NCBI GenBank assembly: GCA_026018925.1
Contig: JAKSZU010000005.1
Span: 81,767,398 to 81,831,397 of the forward strand
From: Tupaia tana
Taxonomy: Eukaryota > Chordata > Mammalia > Scandentia > Tupaiidae
Reading direction: 5' to 3'
DNA: 64,000 nucleotides
The notes below the pieces were generated by a model. It was given only the letters and a program-made list of their open reading frames with translations, did no database searches and was not told the origin of the DNA. Shown here one piece after another: positions 1 through 12,030 of this stretch. The position numbers were made by a program, and so were the translations under genes. The stretch's first letter is position 1; the number at the start of each line of letters is the position of its first letter.

Positions 1-1917
1 CAAGTTCCTGTGACTCAGAACTCACCCAAGAAAAGTTTTCTAATTTTAATGAGCCCCATGGTGAGATTGATTCATCTTTGAAATTCTGAAATAATCTACT
101 TAATGTACATACTTTAATCTCATGTACAGATTCCCTTTAGTCATGTGAGCTAACACATGCTTAAGTTTCAGAGATTAGTGTGTGGTCATTATTTGGGTTG
201 GGAGGGTGTCTTATTTTGCCTATTCACACACAGAGTCACTCGAAGTGATCTACTTGCTGTCTACATGGTAAGGAAAATTAATAACAGAAAGTTCCTCAGT
301 ACAATGCAAAAACCCACAGCACTCTTAGGTTTATGGCTTTGTTCCCACCACAAACATAGACACCATCTTTGATTTTCCCAGTGCATGAAGGTCAATTGCT
401 TTGCTATAATTTCTGATCTTAACTCTGACAAAAGTCCTTTCCAGATGCCATCCAAAATGTTACTGTATCTATCACCATAATATTTCTGGAAAGTCCTTGG
501 TCCTAAATTAAGACTGATAATGATAGATCTAAGTAATAGTTTTATTCCAATGTACGTGATTTTGATTTATCCAGAATCACTTTATTGCATGAGTATGGAT
601 AAGACAGATGGTAACCTTTAAATACAGTCAACATGAAAATAGATACTAAAGTGTAATAGTTTGTCAGAAAACTGAACAGGTTCAGAGGATTTCAAAAAGT
701 GAACTCTTAAAAAATGATCACATGAGGTTGATGATGGATAGAAAGTAAGAGAATATGTTAAAGTAACTTACTATGAAGCAAAAGAACAGGAGGAGAGAAT
801 GTACTTGTGGGAGTATATGCAAGTTAAGAGGTTTCAGTTGGAAAATATCATGTTGGAACTTGCAATATAAGAGATGATTCCATTTTGGATGATTATAAAA
901 TAGCTTGAGACTGCACATGAGTTGCTAAAGTGTAATGGATAGAAGACACATGATGAATGGGCCATTAGCCTGAATGTTTAGATAATATCCATTAATGACA
1001 GCAGGTTTAAAGCACTATAGAAATGTGATGCAGAAGCTTAGGCTGCTTATGGATGATAGAGAGTTAACAGAGGTAAATAAATAACCTTTCAGTCAAGAAA
1101 CGAGGATGCAATAGACACACAACATGGCCCTAAGAGGAACCAGAATTTTTATCCCATGATAGAAAAGGTATACTTGAAAATTTATTTCTAAGCAAGAATG
1201 ATATCAATGCCATCTTCATATGCTGACTTATATGTGGTAGGAAAGAAAGGTGAAACAGGTGGTAAGGAAAATAAGAACCACAGGTAATAATTATATATAA
1301 TAAAATAAAAGAGCTAAAGTAATATTCATAGAGATATCTACTGAAGTATTTGCATAGAAGTTTCAAAGTACATTCTAGAAAAGTTGACCAGTTTAAGGAG
1401 AAGAAGCTATTAAGTAGGTCTATGTGTACCTGTAATGAAATTTAAACTAAATACACAACTACCAGTATAATACCAAACACTTGGAACAAATTATTACTGA
1501 AAACAGCAAATAGAACTACACTTCCTTTTAGCAGCTAAACATCAGTGCTAGAGTTACCTTCTAGAGACAATAGATGGGGATGTTATATTTAAAGCAATGT
1601 CATAAATAGAGGTTTTATTCATAAATACTGTAGTAGAGAAGGAAACAAGTTTGAGGTGATTTAACTTCTCATGAACTGTCCTTAGATGGTGTTAAGAGTT
1701 GTAGCAGTTGTTCACATTTCTGTCAACAGTCTGCTCTTGGAGGGCATTTGGCAGTCATTCTAAATAAAAGCTCCCAGACATCTTCTGGGAAGCTATTTTC
1801 ATCATCACAGATAGGAAAATTTGAAAAGTGTATTGATTTATGGGGATGCATAGCTGTTCTCCCTGATCAAAACAGATGGGAGGTTAGCCCTTCTTGAAAA
1901 CCTGCTGTACTTGATCT

Positions 1918-1918
<1 letters not shown>
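1..1918. other. AT-rich unique DNA, no gene seen
   Basis: I see no SINE head, no L1 motif and no coding-like frame. The short open frames have no recognisable domain or start context. Confidence 0.6.

Positions 1919-1920
<2 letters not shown>

Positions 1921-1953
<33 letters not shown>
1921..1953. repeat. (TG)n microsatellite
   Basis: A nearly pure TG dinucleotide run of about 33 bp. The histidine/threonine-rich open frame on the minus strand across it is a by-product of the repeat. Confidence 0.95.
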
Positions 1954-1956
<3 letters not shown>

Positions 1957-2886
1957 AACATGCACACATGTTCATGTTGGGATGCAGAAGCTGGAGTATT
2001 CTGCCTTTAGCTTTGCTATTTATCAAACTTGAGTCTGTCTTCTTCTACCTTCACCTTTCATTCTTGGAATCACTTTCGAGGACCTTCTAGCTGGCTCTAC
2101 TCTCCTGTACGGAAAATGTCATTCATTGTAAAGGCCAAAGCTTCAGAAGGCAGTGCTGTTTTCAGAAAATGCTTCTGGGATCTTCTATGTTCATGTTATG
2201 TTTCCTGAAATAACAGCAGGAATTTTCATCCTCAGGATGATTTCTGTACTATATAATTTCACTGTTTTTCAATACTACATTTCAAGCAGCCTTTCTCATG
2301 GACAGTTACTGAACTGAGAACAGCAAATGTAGTTTGACCTATTATCTTGAATTTACTTCTATTTTCAGGTTGTCATTGCTGGTTTCAGTGCCTGCACTTG
2401 CTCTGAAAGCAGAGTGACTTTAAGAAAAATGAAGCTGAGAATTGATTTACCATTAAGGGCAGCCCTCTATGGAGATAACCTTTACAGGATTCATTTATTT
2501 ATAACAGGTATATGCCAAAATTGGGCATATAATATATGTTTGATTTACCAAAAAGGAAAAAATAGCCCTAAAAAATTATAAAGCTTAATCAATCATACAG
2601 GTTGCCTTTTTCTTTTTTTAGCTCTACATCTAGTAAGTTAATAACTATTAGAAATGTCAATATTGCTGGATGACTTCAGAGACATGATTTGCAATCTATG
2701 CAGGGCCATTGGTGCTATTCCTCAATCATTTTGTCCTTTCATGTCTTTCAATGTGGTTGGCATATTTTCATTCTTCTGATATCAGCATTTTTCCTGTCTA
2801 ACCATTTCCTACTTCCTTCAAGAAAATTGAAACTATTAGACAGGAACTGTATCAGTTTTCATAATTTTGCACTCAAAATAAGTTAT

Positions 2887-2887
<1 letters not shown>

Positions 2888-2920
<33 letters not shown>
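2888..2920. repeat. (AC)n microsatellite
   Basis: About 30 bp of AC dinucleotides following AAGTTATGT. Confidence 0.95.
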
Positions 2921-2922
<2 letters not shown>

Positions 2923-3472
2923 CCCTCTCAGGGGAATTTCTCTTTGAATCCAATTTCTCCACTGTTTTTCTAATCCAATTCAGACCTTTCTCTTCGAAAA
3001 CATCTTCAGATACATTAAACCCATCCCCCTATGCTTGGATAAACACATCTTAAAAGAACTTGGGGCTTTCCTAAGGAAAACAAGGACCTTTCTCATATGT
3101 CTGTATTCTATTCTAGCGTTTTATTTAAAAAAAGCAGGTCACCATTATATTACCTACCATCACCTATGAGCATAACATTCATCAGAATGCTATCCTTATT
3201 TCTTACATAACATTTTTATGATTAAGTGTGAAAGTTTGTCACAATAAAAAATGGAATCATTTGCATAAACCATTACTGAACTGTTCTGAGAAGGCCATGA
3301 AGGAGGTGTTTTCTCAGGCTAGCATGCCTAATAACAAGAACCATTACCTAAGGAACTTTGCCAGAGTTTTGTGTCAGTACAGCATTGTAGAAAGACTACT
3401 GCAACCTGACATGAAAATTTCTGCAAAACCATCTACCCAGAGACTGTCAGTCCACATTTAAACAGATACCGT

Positions 3473-3505
3473 CTTTTTTGTTTTTGTTTTTGTTTTTGTT
3501 TTTGT
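3473..3505. repeat. (TTTTTG)n simple repeat
   Basis: Five consecutive TTTTTG units. Confidence 0.9.
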
Positions 3506-4230
3506 CTTTAAAATCTCTAAGACGATCATAAAACCTCAGTAAGTATGTTTGGGGCTACCGGAAATATGCCCATTCAGGCTGCATGCTGGTTGCAATCACA
3601 CATTTTTTTTCTTATAATAAGCCTCTTTCAATATTTTATAGTTGGATTATTTCCATTAACAGAAGTCATATTATTCTCACAATGTAAAATTTTATTAAAT
3701 ATTGTCTCATCATTCTCTTACAGAAAAATCTAAACCTTTTTATGAAATTCTTCTCTCCTTTGGATTCTTTTTGAACGTGTTCTACTGCTTCTACTTCTGC
3801 TTCTACACCTTCATTCTAGATGTCTTTTATTATAGTCTTCCTTAGTGCCAATCTCTAATGGCCATTCGTCCTATATTTTTTCCTCTAACATTCTCTCTTC
3901 CTTCCATGTTTTCCCTCAGAAATTTGTTTCTTCTCATCATTTCAACTACACTCACACTTACCATGCTTTCCAATCTGAGCTCGAATGATATACGTTGAAG
4001 TCAAACATTTTTGGATTATCCCTGTTTTTTCAGATTATCTCATGATAGACATCCTGTAAAATAATGAAATATCATTATCTTCTCTAAAGTGGTATTTTAG
4101 TTCATTTTTTAAATTGAAATCTGTGCTGATGAAGGGGCTTCAAAAAGATCACAAAAATTAAATTAAAAGATAAGCTTATTTTGGTTAAAAAAATGAGATC
4201 CATGCATAGTTTTTTCATAATACCCTTTTG

Positions 4231-4235
<5 letters not shown>

Positions 4236-4275
<40 letters not shown>

Positions 4276-4494
4276 GAAAGCATCAATGGCAGAGAAAGTA
4301 ACAAAAGGAAAGTAAGAAACGCTCCCTGGGGAGTGGCCACGCCATGACCCCTTCTCTGCCATTTCTTGCTTCTTTCAGGATTTTGAGCGCACGTGCTTAT
4401 GCTAGGTGTGTTTCTCAAGCTACTGGGTTCAGAACTCAACCTGCACAGTTGGCTTGGGGAATCCAACTGCCTTAATCACTACACCATGGGCTGG
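4236..4494 (-). mobile_element. Old tSINE-A copy, minus strand, with 37-bp poly(T)
   Basis: The copy opens with an uninterrupted T37 (4236-4272), which is the poly(A) tail on the minus strand. The body follows in reverse, with the CTCCCTGGGGAG palindrome remnant near 4321, and the head ends at 4494 as ATGGGCTGGTCTC, the reverse complement of a GAGACCAGCCCATGG-type start. It is strongly diverged and has no clear target-site duplication. The long T run is odd for such an old body and probably re-expanded by slippage. Confidence 0.75.
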
Positions 4495-5341
4495 TCTCAC
4501 AAACGTTTTAAAGACCTCTTCAATATCCACTTCCGCTTTCAACCACTCTTTTGTTATTATTATCATCAGTTTTTGTCCTTCTAGAATTTTCTTTCTTTCA
4601 CTTTACCAGTAGTAGATGTATGACAAGACAAGCCAACACAGAAATCCTCAGCATAGTTTTTACCTATGTGCTTTCTTCAGTACAGTCTTATCTATATGTG
4701 CACAGGTATTTTAGATTCAATATATGTTTCCCCAAACTGGTTCCTTTTCTTCCTGTATTCATTTTTCCTTTTATGCCTTTATAATCGCCTTTATCATCAT
4801 ACAATCTTGGTAAAGACTTATTTGACTTTAGCTCTTCCTTAAAAAAAAAAAAAAAACTGTTCACATAGAGGGATTCTTCAAAAGATATTATGAAGTAACT
4901 ATTCACAGATTTTAAAACTTTTCTGCACTAATATAACTCTTAATATAATTCCATTTTGAAACAAACACATTTAAGTGTCCTTGTATAATCAATAAGGTTT
5001 TTATTATTAGAGAGACATATTTTTTGTCTTTGTCCTGACCTCCTATGATAGTTAATTTTTACGTCAATGAGCCCAGACTAGAGATCACCACTCCTTAAGA
5101 ATTTCTGTAACTTCTAAAGTGTCTTATTTCTCCTAGATTTTCCCCTTTGATCTTGCTGCCAGAACAACCTGGACCTTAAACACAATCTGACCAAGTCACT
5201 CTCAGTTGAAAACTTGGCAATTTTTTTCTCACTTCTTATCTAGTCAAATACACTCTTTTCAGTGTGTTAGACTTGCATCTCCTTGTATCTCTAGCCCTAG
5301 TTCTTCAAATTCACACAACACTAGTTACATAAATGAATAAT
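4495..5341. other. Unique DNA, no feature recognised
   Basis: Contains an A15 run at about 4841. Around 5043-5090 there is weak resemblance to the terminus of a mammal-wide repeat, too weak to annotate. Confidence 0.45.
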
Positions 5342-5583
5342 TTATTTTTAGAGGTTTTTGCCTTAGGGCATGTGTGCTCTCTAGAGAGAGAGAGAGTCAG
5401 AGACACAGAGAGGGAAAGTGTGAAATCACGTCACAAGAGTATGGCCATGTCACAATCCATTCCCCTTCATTCTCCTGGGATCTGGGGCATGCATGCATAC
5501 ATGCCCAGCATGATTTTCCAAGTCACCATGTTGGGTCATGTGGGACTCCAGTGATGTAATCAGTATGCCATCTGCTGGCCCCA
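5342..5583 (-). mobile_element. tSINE-A copy, minus strand, degenerate
   Basis: The tail-side motif AGAGGTTTTTGCC begins near 5350, an AGAG-rich arm follows, and the head end ATCTGCTGGCCCC closes at about 5583. The B-box region is replaced by diverged sequence, so the copy should be transcriptionally dead. Confidence 0.8.
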
Positions 5584-7505
5584 ATAAGAGAAAAAATTCT
5601 GTTGCTTCACAAATGCATTAAACTATCACACTTCTCTGTCTTTGCCTGTTTTGCTTCACCTGTCAGGAAGGTTCTGCTTGCCCTTGCCTTCCTGGCTCCT
5701 TTCTTGTTCAGCTAGCTACAGGGATCATCATTATACAACTATTCCTCACTTAAGTCCCTGCTGTAGAGTGAAGTAAAAATAAATTTGACAAACAAATGTC
5801 ATTAAACTTACTACTTATTTAATTAGTCCAATCTAAAATGTCTTTTTAGTCTCAGATTTGATTCCTCGCCTATAGATTTTTGTGAAGGAGTTTCTTGCAG
5901 AATGTGGGATATGCAATAAATATATAATGTCAATCAATTGCTGAGTAAAATCATAAATATAACATAAAATAGAATTTCATCAACTATATGGAAATGATCT
6001 TGGAGAAATGCTAAATATCAGAGTAAAAGGAAGGGAGAATCAGAGATAACAGAGAGATATTTTAAAAAAGAAAGTATAAAAGAGACCCTTAGATAACTGA
6101 AACAACTCTTATTTTTGAAAACAAAATTTCTTTTATCATTTTTATGCAAAAGCCTGCATAAATGAAAGACCTGATCATATGGTTTTACATACTGTTAGAA
6201 AAAATATAAAAGATGACCACTGGTTTAAGACATTGTTTCAAGAACAGATACATGTACAATTATTACCTCCATTTTGTTAAATGCTGGATAAAATCAAAAC
6301 AATTTTATAATAATTTTTACTTTTACTGTTCACAATAGATGTTAAAATATGTATCTTACTATTCTATTTTTAATTATCTTCTCTTCCTCTTTTAAGTTCA
6401 CTCATATTGTCTTTTTTGTTTGTTTGTTTCTGGTATCAGTGAATTCTGATAGAGTACCAAGTAAATGATACTTCCAGCAAATGTACCTTTGAGATAGGGT
6501 ACTGTTTCTGTGCTTCCGTATGTGCTACTCCTCCAATGCCGTACATATACAACTGCATGTGTATAGGATGTTAAAGTTATGAGTTGATGTTACTTTTCAA
6601 CTTAAAAAGAAAAAAAAAATACAATGTGCCAAACAGGGGACCTCATTGGTATCCAAATAATGTCTACTTGTCTGGATGTGACAAATTCTCACTTCAATCT
6701 AATAATGAAATTGTTTTCTGTTAAAGTAAAAGAATCACTATGAAAGTAGGTTCACTCAGCCTTTGGGGAAAATAAACACATAAAAATATGGGAAATAGTA
6801 AACATAAGGGAAAGAATGGATGAAAGAAAATAGTCATTTTCAGCAATATAAAAATATGTACACAATGAAGTTTCAGCTCTTGGTAAATGTAAAATTTTGA
6901 AAAATAAAGGGATGTCATGAATATTGCTTAGAAACATCACACCTCTTGTTGATTCACCCCAACCACTAAAAGTGTGTATGACTTTAAAGTTAGTGTGTTT
7001 GTAAAAATAGATTAAAAGAAAAACTAAGAAAATGTATTATATATCTTTATTAAAGTGGAAAACTATAATTTTTGGTAGGATCAAACATCAAATTTTGTAT
7101 TAACACATGGAAAAATGTGTGGACATATTTCAAATATCACTATAATGCATGAGAAAAATTAAAAAAAAGAAAATCAATATCTCAGCATTATAGCAGGAGT
7201 ACTTCCAGTATCAAATAATGGCTATAAAAAATCTTCATTTGAAAAATCAAGAGATGATATTTTTAAAGAGGAATATCATAAGGATAATAAATACTTCAAA
7301 ATTTAATGTAATATTTCTGTTACAGTATTGTGTTTTTGTAATAAATGACTTGTTGACTTGTGATTAATAATTGAATATTGACACATCAGGAACTATAAGT
7401 AGTATAAACATAATTATGGTGATAATGCCTCCAATTGTAGGTAGATACCTAGGGAAAAAATATAATTTCTGCATTATTTCTTTTTAGTACATAATTGAAA
7501 CAAAA
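5584..7505. other. Unique AT-rich DNA, no gene seen
   Basis: No SINE or L1 motif recognised. Short open frames at 6721-6940 are AT-driven and lack coding character. Confidence 0.5.
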
Positions 7506-7506
7506 G

Positions 7507-7562
7507 CACATACACACACACACACACACATATATACACACACACACATATATATATATAAC
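7507..7562. repeat. (AC)n(AT)n compound microsatellite
   Basis: Alternating blocks of AC and AT dinucleotides. The plus-strand frame from 7495 through it, rich in His and Thr, is a by-product. Confidence 0.95.
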
Positions 7563-8027
7563 ATATCTAGTGATGGACTTCAGGAAAAGACTTCACTTTG
7601 ATAGAACATTTCTTTTTCTTCTGTTTTTAATGGCCAAAGGATATGAAGTTTTCACATGGGGAGACAAAGACATGGGGTAATGGAGGAGAAAACAATCCCA
7701 TTGTCTCAGACTGTAATCCCTTCTTATCTATTTCTCCATCTTGTTGGGATTTGGCGCTTTGCATTTTTCAAGCTTAATTGTAATAATCTTCAGAAAGGAC
7801 ATGTATTTTTAGAAAATTATGAACATAAAAATGATGTGGGTACAGTGTGATTTCATATTAATTAGCAAACAAAATATTTCTCCTGATTAATGTTTTTACC
7901 TTAGATTATATTGATAAATATTTCATTATAGTATTCATGGGAAGAAAAGGGAGAAAAAGAGAGAAAGAAAAGAAGAGATAGAACATAAGCTGGAAATAAG
8001 AGAAGGCACATCCATGCTGCTTCAAAT

Positions 8028-8495
8028 GACAGAATTTCATTCTTTTTAATGCTAAATTTCAGTATATATATGTAAACATCCTATTACATATAACATATGT
8101 ATCTACATATAACTATATAAATACTATTTGTAATACTATTTATGCTATCAATAATACATATTGGGTTGTCAGGAAAGCCATGACACATTTTTTCTATGTA
8201 AAAATATATGATATGCAATGTATCATATTTTCTTATCTCTTTGTTGATAAACACTAATGTTGATTTCATCTTAGCTATAGTAAATGGTGCTTTAATAAAC
8301 ATGGGAGTGCAGATATCTCTATGACTTAATTGATTTTTCTTTTGGATATATGCCTAGTAGTGGGATTATTGGATTATATAGAAGTTTTATGATTGTGGTT
8401 TCTGAAGAACCTCCATGTTGTTTTCCATAATGGCTGTACTAATTTACATTCCTAAAAAATAGCAAAAAGAGTTACTCTTCCTCAACATGCTTACC
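8028..8495 (-). mobile_element. L1 3' UTR segment in inverted orientation
   Basis: In minus sense this matches the late L1 3' region as I remember it. ACAGAATTTCATTCTTTTTA at about 8033 corresponds to the 'aaaaagaatgaaat' part, ATGCCTAGTAGTGGGATTAT at 8350 is the classic L1 'cccactactgggtat' stretch, and TTGTTTTCCATAATGGCTG follows near 8418. It continues at 8497 in the opposite orientation, so the two pieces make one 5'-inverted element. About 8080-8212 looks inserted into it. Confidence 0.75.
8158..8212 (+). mobile_element. Possible mariner-type terminal fragment
   Basis: TATTGGGTTGTCAGGAAAGC, followed by a T-rich stretch, resembles the terminal repeat of mammalian mariner elements (TA target, then TTGGGTTG). 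It interrupts the inverted L1 3' UTR. I cannot find a partner terminal repeat nearby, and the match is from memory. Confidence 0.3.
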
Positions 8496-8496
8496 A

Positions 8497-8970
8497 GAGA
8501 GCATGGAACACATTATGTTAAAAAAAAATGAAATCCAGGCACAAAAAGAGAGAAATCACAGGTTCTCACTCAAATGCAAAAAGTAAAAGGAAGCTCTCCT
8601 AACAGAAGTGGAGAATAGAGCACTGATTACTACATGTTGGGAAGGATAGTGTGAGGGGAGAATTGAAGGATGTGATGGAATAAATTCTAATATTCTATAA
8701 CACAACTAGGTAAATATAGTTAAAAATAATGTACTTCAGGGACCAGCAGTTGGCATAATGGCTATGTCAATGGAATCTCATGGAGTCGACCGTGGTTCAG
8801 GTCCCGGACCTTGTGGCTTAAACTCACACCGAGTGCACGTGTGTGTGCCCAAGATCCTGAGAGAAGAATGGATGAGAAGGGATTGCGGCATGGCCATCCC
8901 CCCAGGCGAGTGATTTCTTTCTTTCTCTCTTTCTGTCTTTCTGGCGAGTGCACATGGCCTCTTCTCCCCA

Positions 8971-9010
<40 letters not shown>

Positions 9011-9150
9011 TTTCATATATCAAAATAGTTAAAAGAGAAAATTTTGAGTATTTCCAGTATGAGTAATAATAAATATTTGAGGTAATAATTATGCTCAATA
9101 TCCCATTTTGATCATTACACTTTGTACTTATATACTGAAAATAATCACAC
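8497..9150 (+). mobile_element. L1 3' UTR, forward part of 5'-inverted L1, split by a SINE
   Basis: CATTATGTTAAAAAAAAATG at 8511 and the AAATCCAGGCACAAAAAG stretch near 8531 are forward-sense L1 3' UTR. The similarity resumes after the SINE at 9008-9150, including AATATTTGAGGTAATAATTA near 9070. The SINE at 8739-9007 interrupts it cleanly. Confidence 0.8.
8739..9007 (+). mobile_element. tSINE-A, complete, inserted in L1
   Basis: Head GGGACCAGCAGTTGGC, body, and a poly(A) tail of about 36. The target-site duplication is GTACTTCA (8731-8738) against GTATTTCA (9008-9015), one mismatch. A Pol III A/B-box pair is recognisable, with GGTTCAGGTCC in place of the B-box consensus. The insertion postdates the L1. 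Confidence 0.92.
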
Positions 9151-9401
9151 TCTCTTCCATAAGTATGAACAATTATTACATAAAAGGTAAAAATTTCTAG
9201 AAAGAGAGATTTATTAAATGGTATTGAATTATGCAGATCCTGGATCTTGATAAATCTGAAGTTCTGAAGAGTAAATCAGCAAACCTGAGAACTATTCACC
9301 TCGGGGGAGGGTCAATTTGCTTTACTTGGTTAGTCAGTTTAATTCTAATCCACTTCCAAATTACCTTCACAGGCACATCAAGCATTTGTTTCACCAAATT
9401 T

Positions 9402-9449
<48 letters not shown>

Positions 9450-9708
9450 TTATATTTTTAGAGATTTTTGCTATAGGGCGTGTGTGCTCACCAGAACGAC
9501 AGAGACAGAGAGACAAAAAGTGAGAAATCACTCCCCCCGCAGGCAGGCTGGCCTTGCCGCAATCTGTTCTCCTCCATTCTCCTCTCGGGATCTTGGGCAC
9601 GCACACACATGTGCCCGGCGTGAGTTTAAGCCACCGGGCCCAGGACTCGAACCACGGGCGACTTCATGGGAGTCCGGAGACATAGTCATTATGCCAACTG
9701 CTGGTCCC
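9402..9708 (-). mobile_element. tSINE-A, complete, minus strand, (ATTT)n tail
   Basis: The tail has become a 50-bp (ATTT)n array (9402-9452). The body runs from AGAGATTTTTGCTATAGGG to the head at CTGGTCCC (9708). Target-site duplication: CACCAAATTTA (9392-9402) and GACCAAGTTTA (9710-9720). In the same strand sense the B box is GGTTCGAGTCC, matching the Pol III consensus. Confidence 0.92.
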
Positions 9709-9720
9709 TGACCAAGTTTA

Positions 9721-10982
9721 TGGGTTCCCTGTGCCCCCGTCAAGTTAACAGTCAACGATCATCAAGAGACTGTATAGGAAATCATTGATCTGACTTCTGT
9801 GTTTTGTTTTCCTTTGCTTTGTTTTGTTTTGCTTTGTTCTATAACAGGAGGAAGGTCCATGAAGAACAGGAAAGAGAAGGAAGGCAAGAAAGAATCAATC
9901 AAAACAACTCAAGGCAGAGCCTGTAGCACACCGTGTAAATAAGTAAATTACCCATATATATTGGTGGCTGGATTAGAAGGCTCTGTTTAGGCATTGAATT
10001 GAACACTCAGTCATTTCAGATTCAGTTACCACTTTCCATGTCTGAAGCCACACAGACCATGTAACAAGATCAAGTGAGCTTCGCAGCGTGGGGCAGCTCC
10101 ATGGAAAGCTTTCAAGCTAGGTTCAGCAGGAAGGAACTTTCCTACCACCTATTTACAAGTCCAGAAAGTTCTGACATTTCCTATCATCCAAGGACACTCC
10201 CTCAGCCAATTCCAAGAAAGGTGAAAGAAAGTGAGAGCACAAGAATTAGAAATGCCTTCTTCCTCCCTCCCCCCATCTCCCTTCCTTTCTCCCTACTATT
10301 CTCTTTGTTGAAAGTCCTCATTTTTCTTTTGTTTTGCTGTGGGTTTTTTTTTTTTTTTTTTACACTGGGGCGAAACTTTGGATCTCTTTATGAAATAATA
10401 CTATTAAATAAAAACCTTTTTAAAAAATACATGAGATTACAAAAGAATTCAATTACAAAGAAAATCTGTTAACAAAGATATTGAAATTATTATATAGAGT
10501 TATAATTTTGTAATTCTACATTAATTCATTTAATAACATGATACAACTTCAGAGCTTCAGGTTAATAAATGATCACAATTTCAAAGCAGTGATGAGCACA
10601 AATAATTTTTTAGGAAAACATGCAATGAGTTTAATGTGATATATAAATATTAGTGACAACTCTTGGTAAAAATATTACATGTACTACCCTTACTGAAACA
10701 GTCTGCAACCAAGATACTTAATTGAAAGAAGTGTTAAACTTTGGTGAGAGGATAATAAAATAGTAATTACTTTTTATTAAAATTAATGAGATCTCCATAT
10801 TCTATCTAAGAATATTTTGGAGGTAGTTTGACCATGCTCGTAGCCAAAAGAGCAGTAAATCTTCCAAACAGAGGAGCACAAGCCTGTGTCTGTCCTCTCT
10901 GTGGTCTGAAAGTACTCTTTGGATAAAACCCAATGCTCTTGAATAAAGTGATGTAATTTGGAGATTCAAAGTTCAAGCAATA
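9721..10982. other. Unique DNA, no gene seen
   Basis: The plus-strand frame at 10074-10472 (132 codons) runs through a C/T-rich stretch and a T18 run. I see no domain, and the C-terminal half is Phe/Leu from T-rich DNA, so I do not call a gene. Confidence 0.55.
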
Positions 10983-11076
10983 GAGGTCAGCAGATGGAAT
11001 AGCAGTTACATTGCTGGACTGCCACAGAGCCAACCACGGTTCGAGTCCCTGATCCAGTGACTTGAAAATCATGCCT

Positions 11077-11111
<35 letters not shown>

Positions 11112-11260
11112 CCAAAATCCCAGGAGGAAAATGGGGAAGGAATTGTGGCATGATCACCCCACCCTGCTAGGGTGTGATGTCTCACTTTCCTCTCACTTTT
11201 ACTGTCTTTGTCTCTATCTCCAGTGAGCGCACATGACATAATGCAAAAAACTCTTAAAAA
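10983..11260 (+). mobile_element. tSINE-A-like copy with internal (TG)n expansion
   Basis: Head GGTCAGCAGATGG with an intact B box GGTTCGAGTCC near 11038. The GTGTGCGTGCGTG segment has expanded to (TG)n at 11078-11110. The element ends in AAAAAACTCTTAAAAA. Target-site duplication CAAAGTTCAAGCAA (10967-10980) against CAAAGTTCAATCAA (11261-11274). Confidence 0.9.
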
Positions 11261-11904
11261 CAAAGTTCAATCAACGAATATTTACTCAAAGTTTTTGTCC
11301 TTTATAGTCCAGATGTTTTCTTAGAGTACAAATAGGTAAACCTACCCAATAACAATGCAATGCTTCCTTCTTCATGTTTTACTAAGTGCAGTCTAAATAA
11401 AATATTTAGGTTGATATAGCCAAGCCAGAAAATCATAAAATCTCAGTAATGCTTATTCTGCCTTAAATTTATAGTGATTGAAAAAAGTGATGCTCAATTA
11501 CATAGAAAAAAGATGAGGTAAATTAGGTCTACCTTGCTTTTTAAATTGCCTTAGTATTGTACATAAATCAGAATACACATATAAATTTCATTTACCAGCT
11601 AACTTTTCCATAATGCAATATTTTATTTTCCATACTTAAAACAGGAATAAGCAATTCATTTTCATAGTTCATAGACTAGTTAACAGTTTAGAGTGTTTGA
11701 CAACCACAGATGAATGGGGAGAAATAAAAATGGCTGGAAATATGTCACTGTCAGCCTGAAGAAATTCAATCACACCTAGATGTTTAGCTCTCCTTGAGCA
11801 GTTGAAATCTCAAAATCTTAGAGACACATATTTTCACTATTTCATTTGATGATTCTTGGTCTCCCTCACTAAAATTACACACCATCATTGCATTAGTGAA
11901 CTTT
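11261..11904. other. Unique AT-rich DNA
   Basis: Nothing recognised apart from the short target-site duplication at its left edge. Confidence 0.45.
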
Positions 11905-12030
11905 GCCCTGCATTTAGAGTCAAAAGAAGACCTAGGTTTAAATATTATCTCTATTAATGTCTGAGTTTATGATGATTATGAGTTCCTTAATCATTAATTC
12001 CTCAGTTAATTGATAATGTGAGTTGGAGGG
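11905..12030 (+). mobile_element. MIR-like ancient SINE fragment
   Basis: The run GCATTTAGAGTCAAAAGAAG, then GACCTAGGTTTAAATATTAT, then the TTCCTTAATCATTAATTCCT area follows the order of the MIR core (ttggagtcagaagacctgggttcgaat ... ctcagtttcctcatctgt). Divergence is high, as expected for MIR. The identification is from memory. Confidence 0.6.

Larger units (their letters stand above)
1954..4235. other. Unique AT-rich DNA between simple repeats
   Basis: Apart from the simple repeats at 2888-2920 and 3473-3505, I recognise nothing. A C/T-rich stretch near 3770-3960 shows no splice or repeat structure I can defend. Confidence 0.5.

Noticed and set aside
10074-10472. 132-codon plus-strand open frame
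   Set aside because: No domain, biased to Phe/Leu/Lys from T- and A-rich DNA, no splice or promoter evidence.
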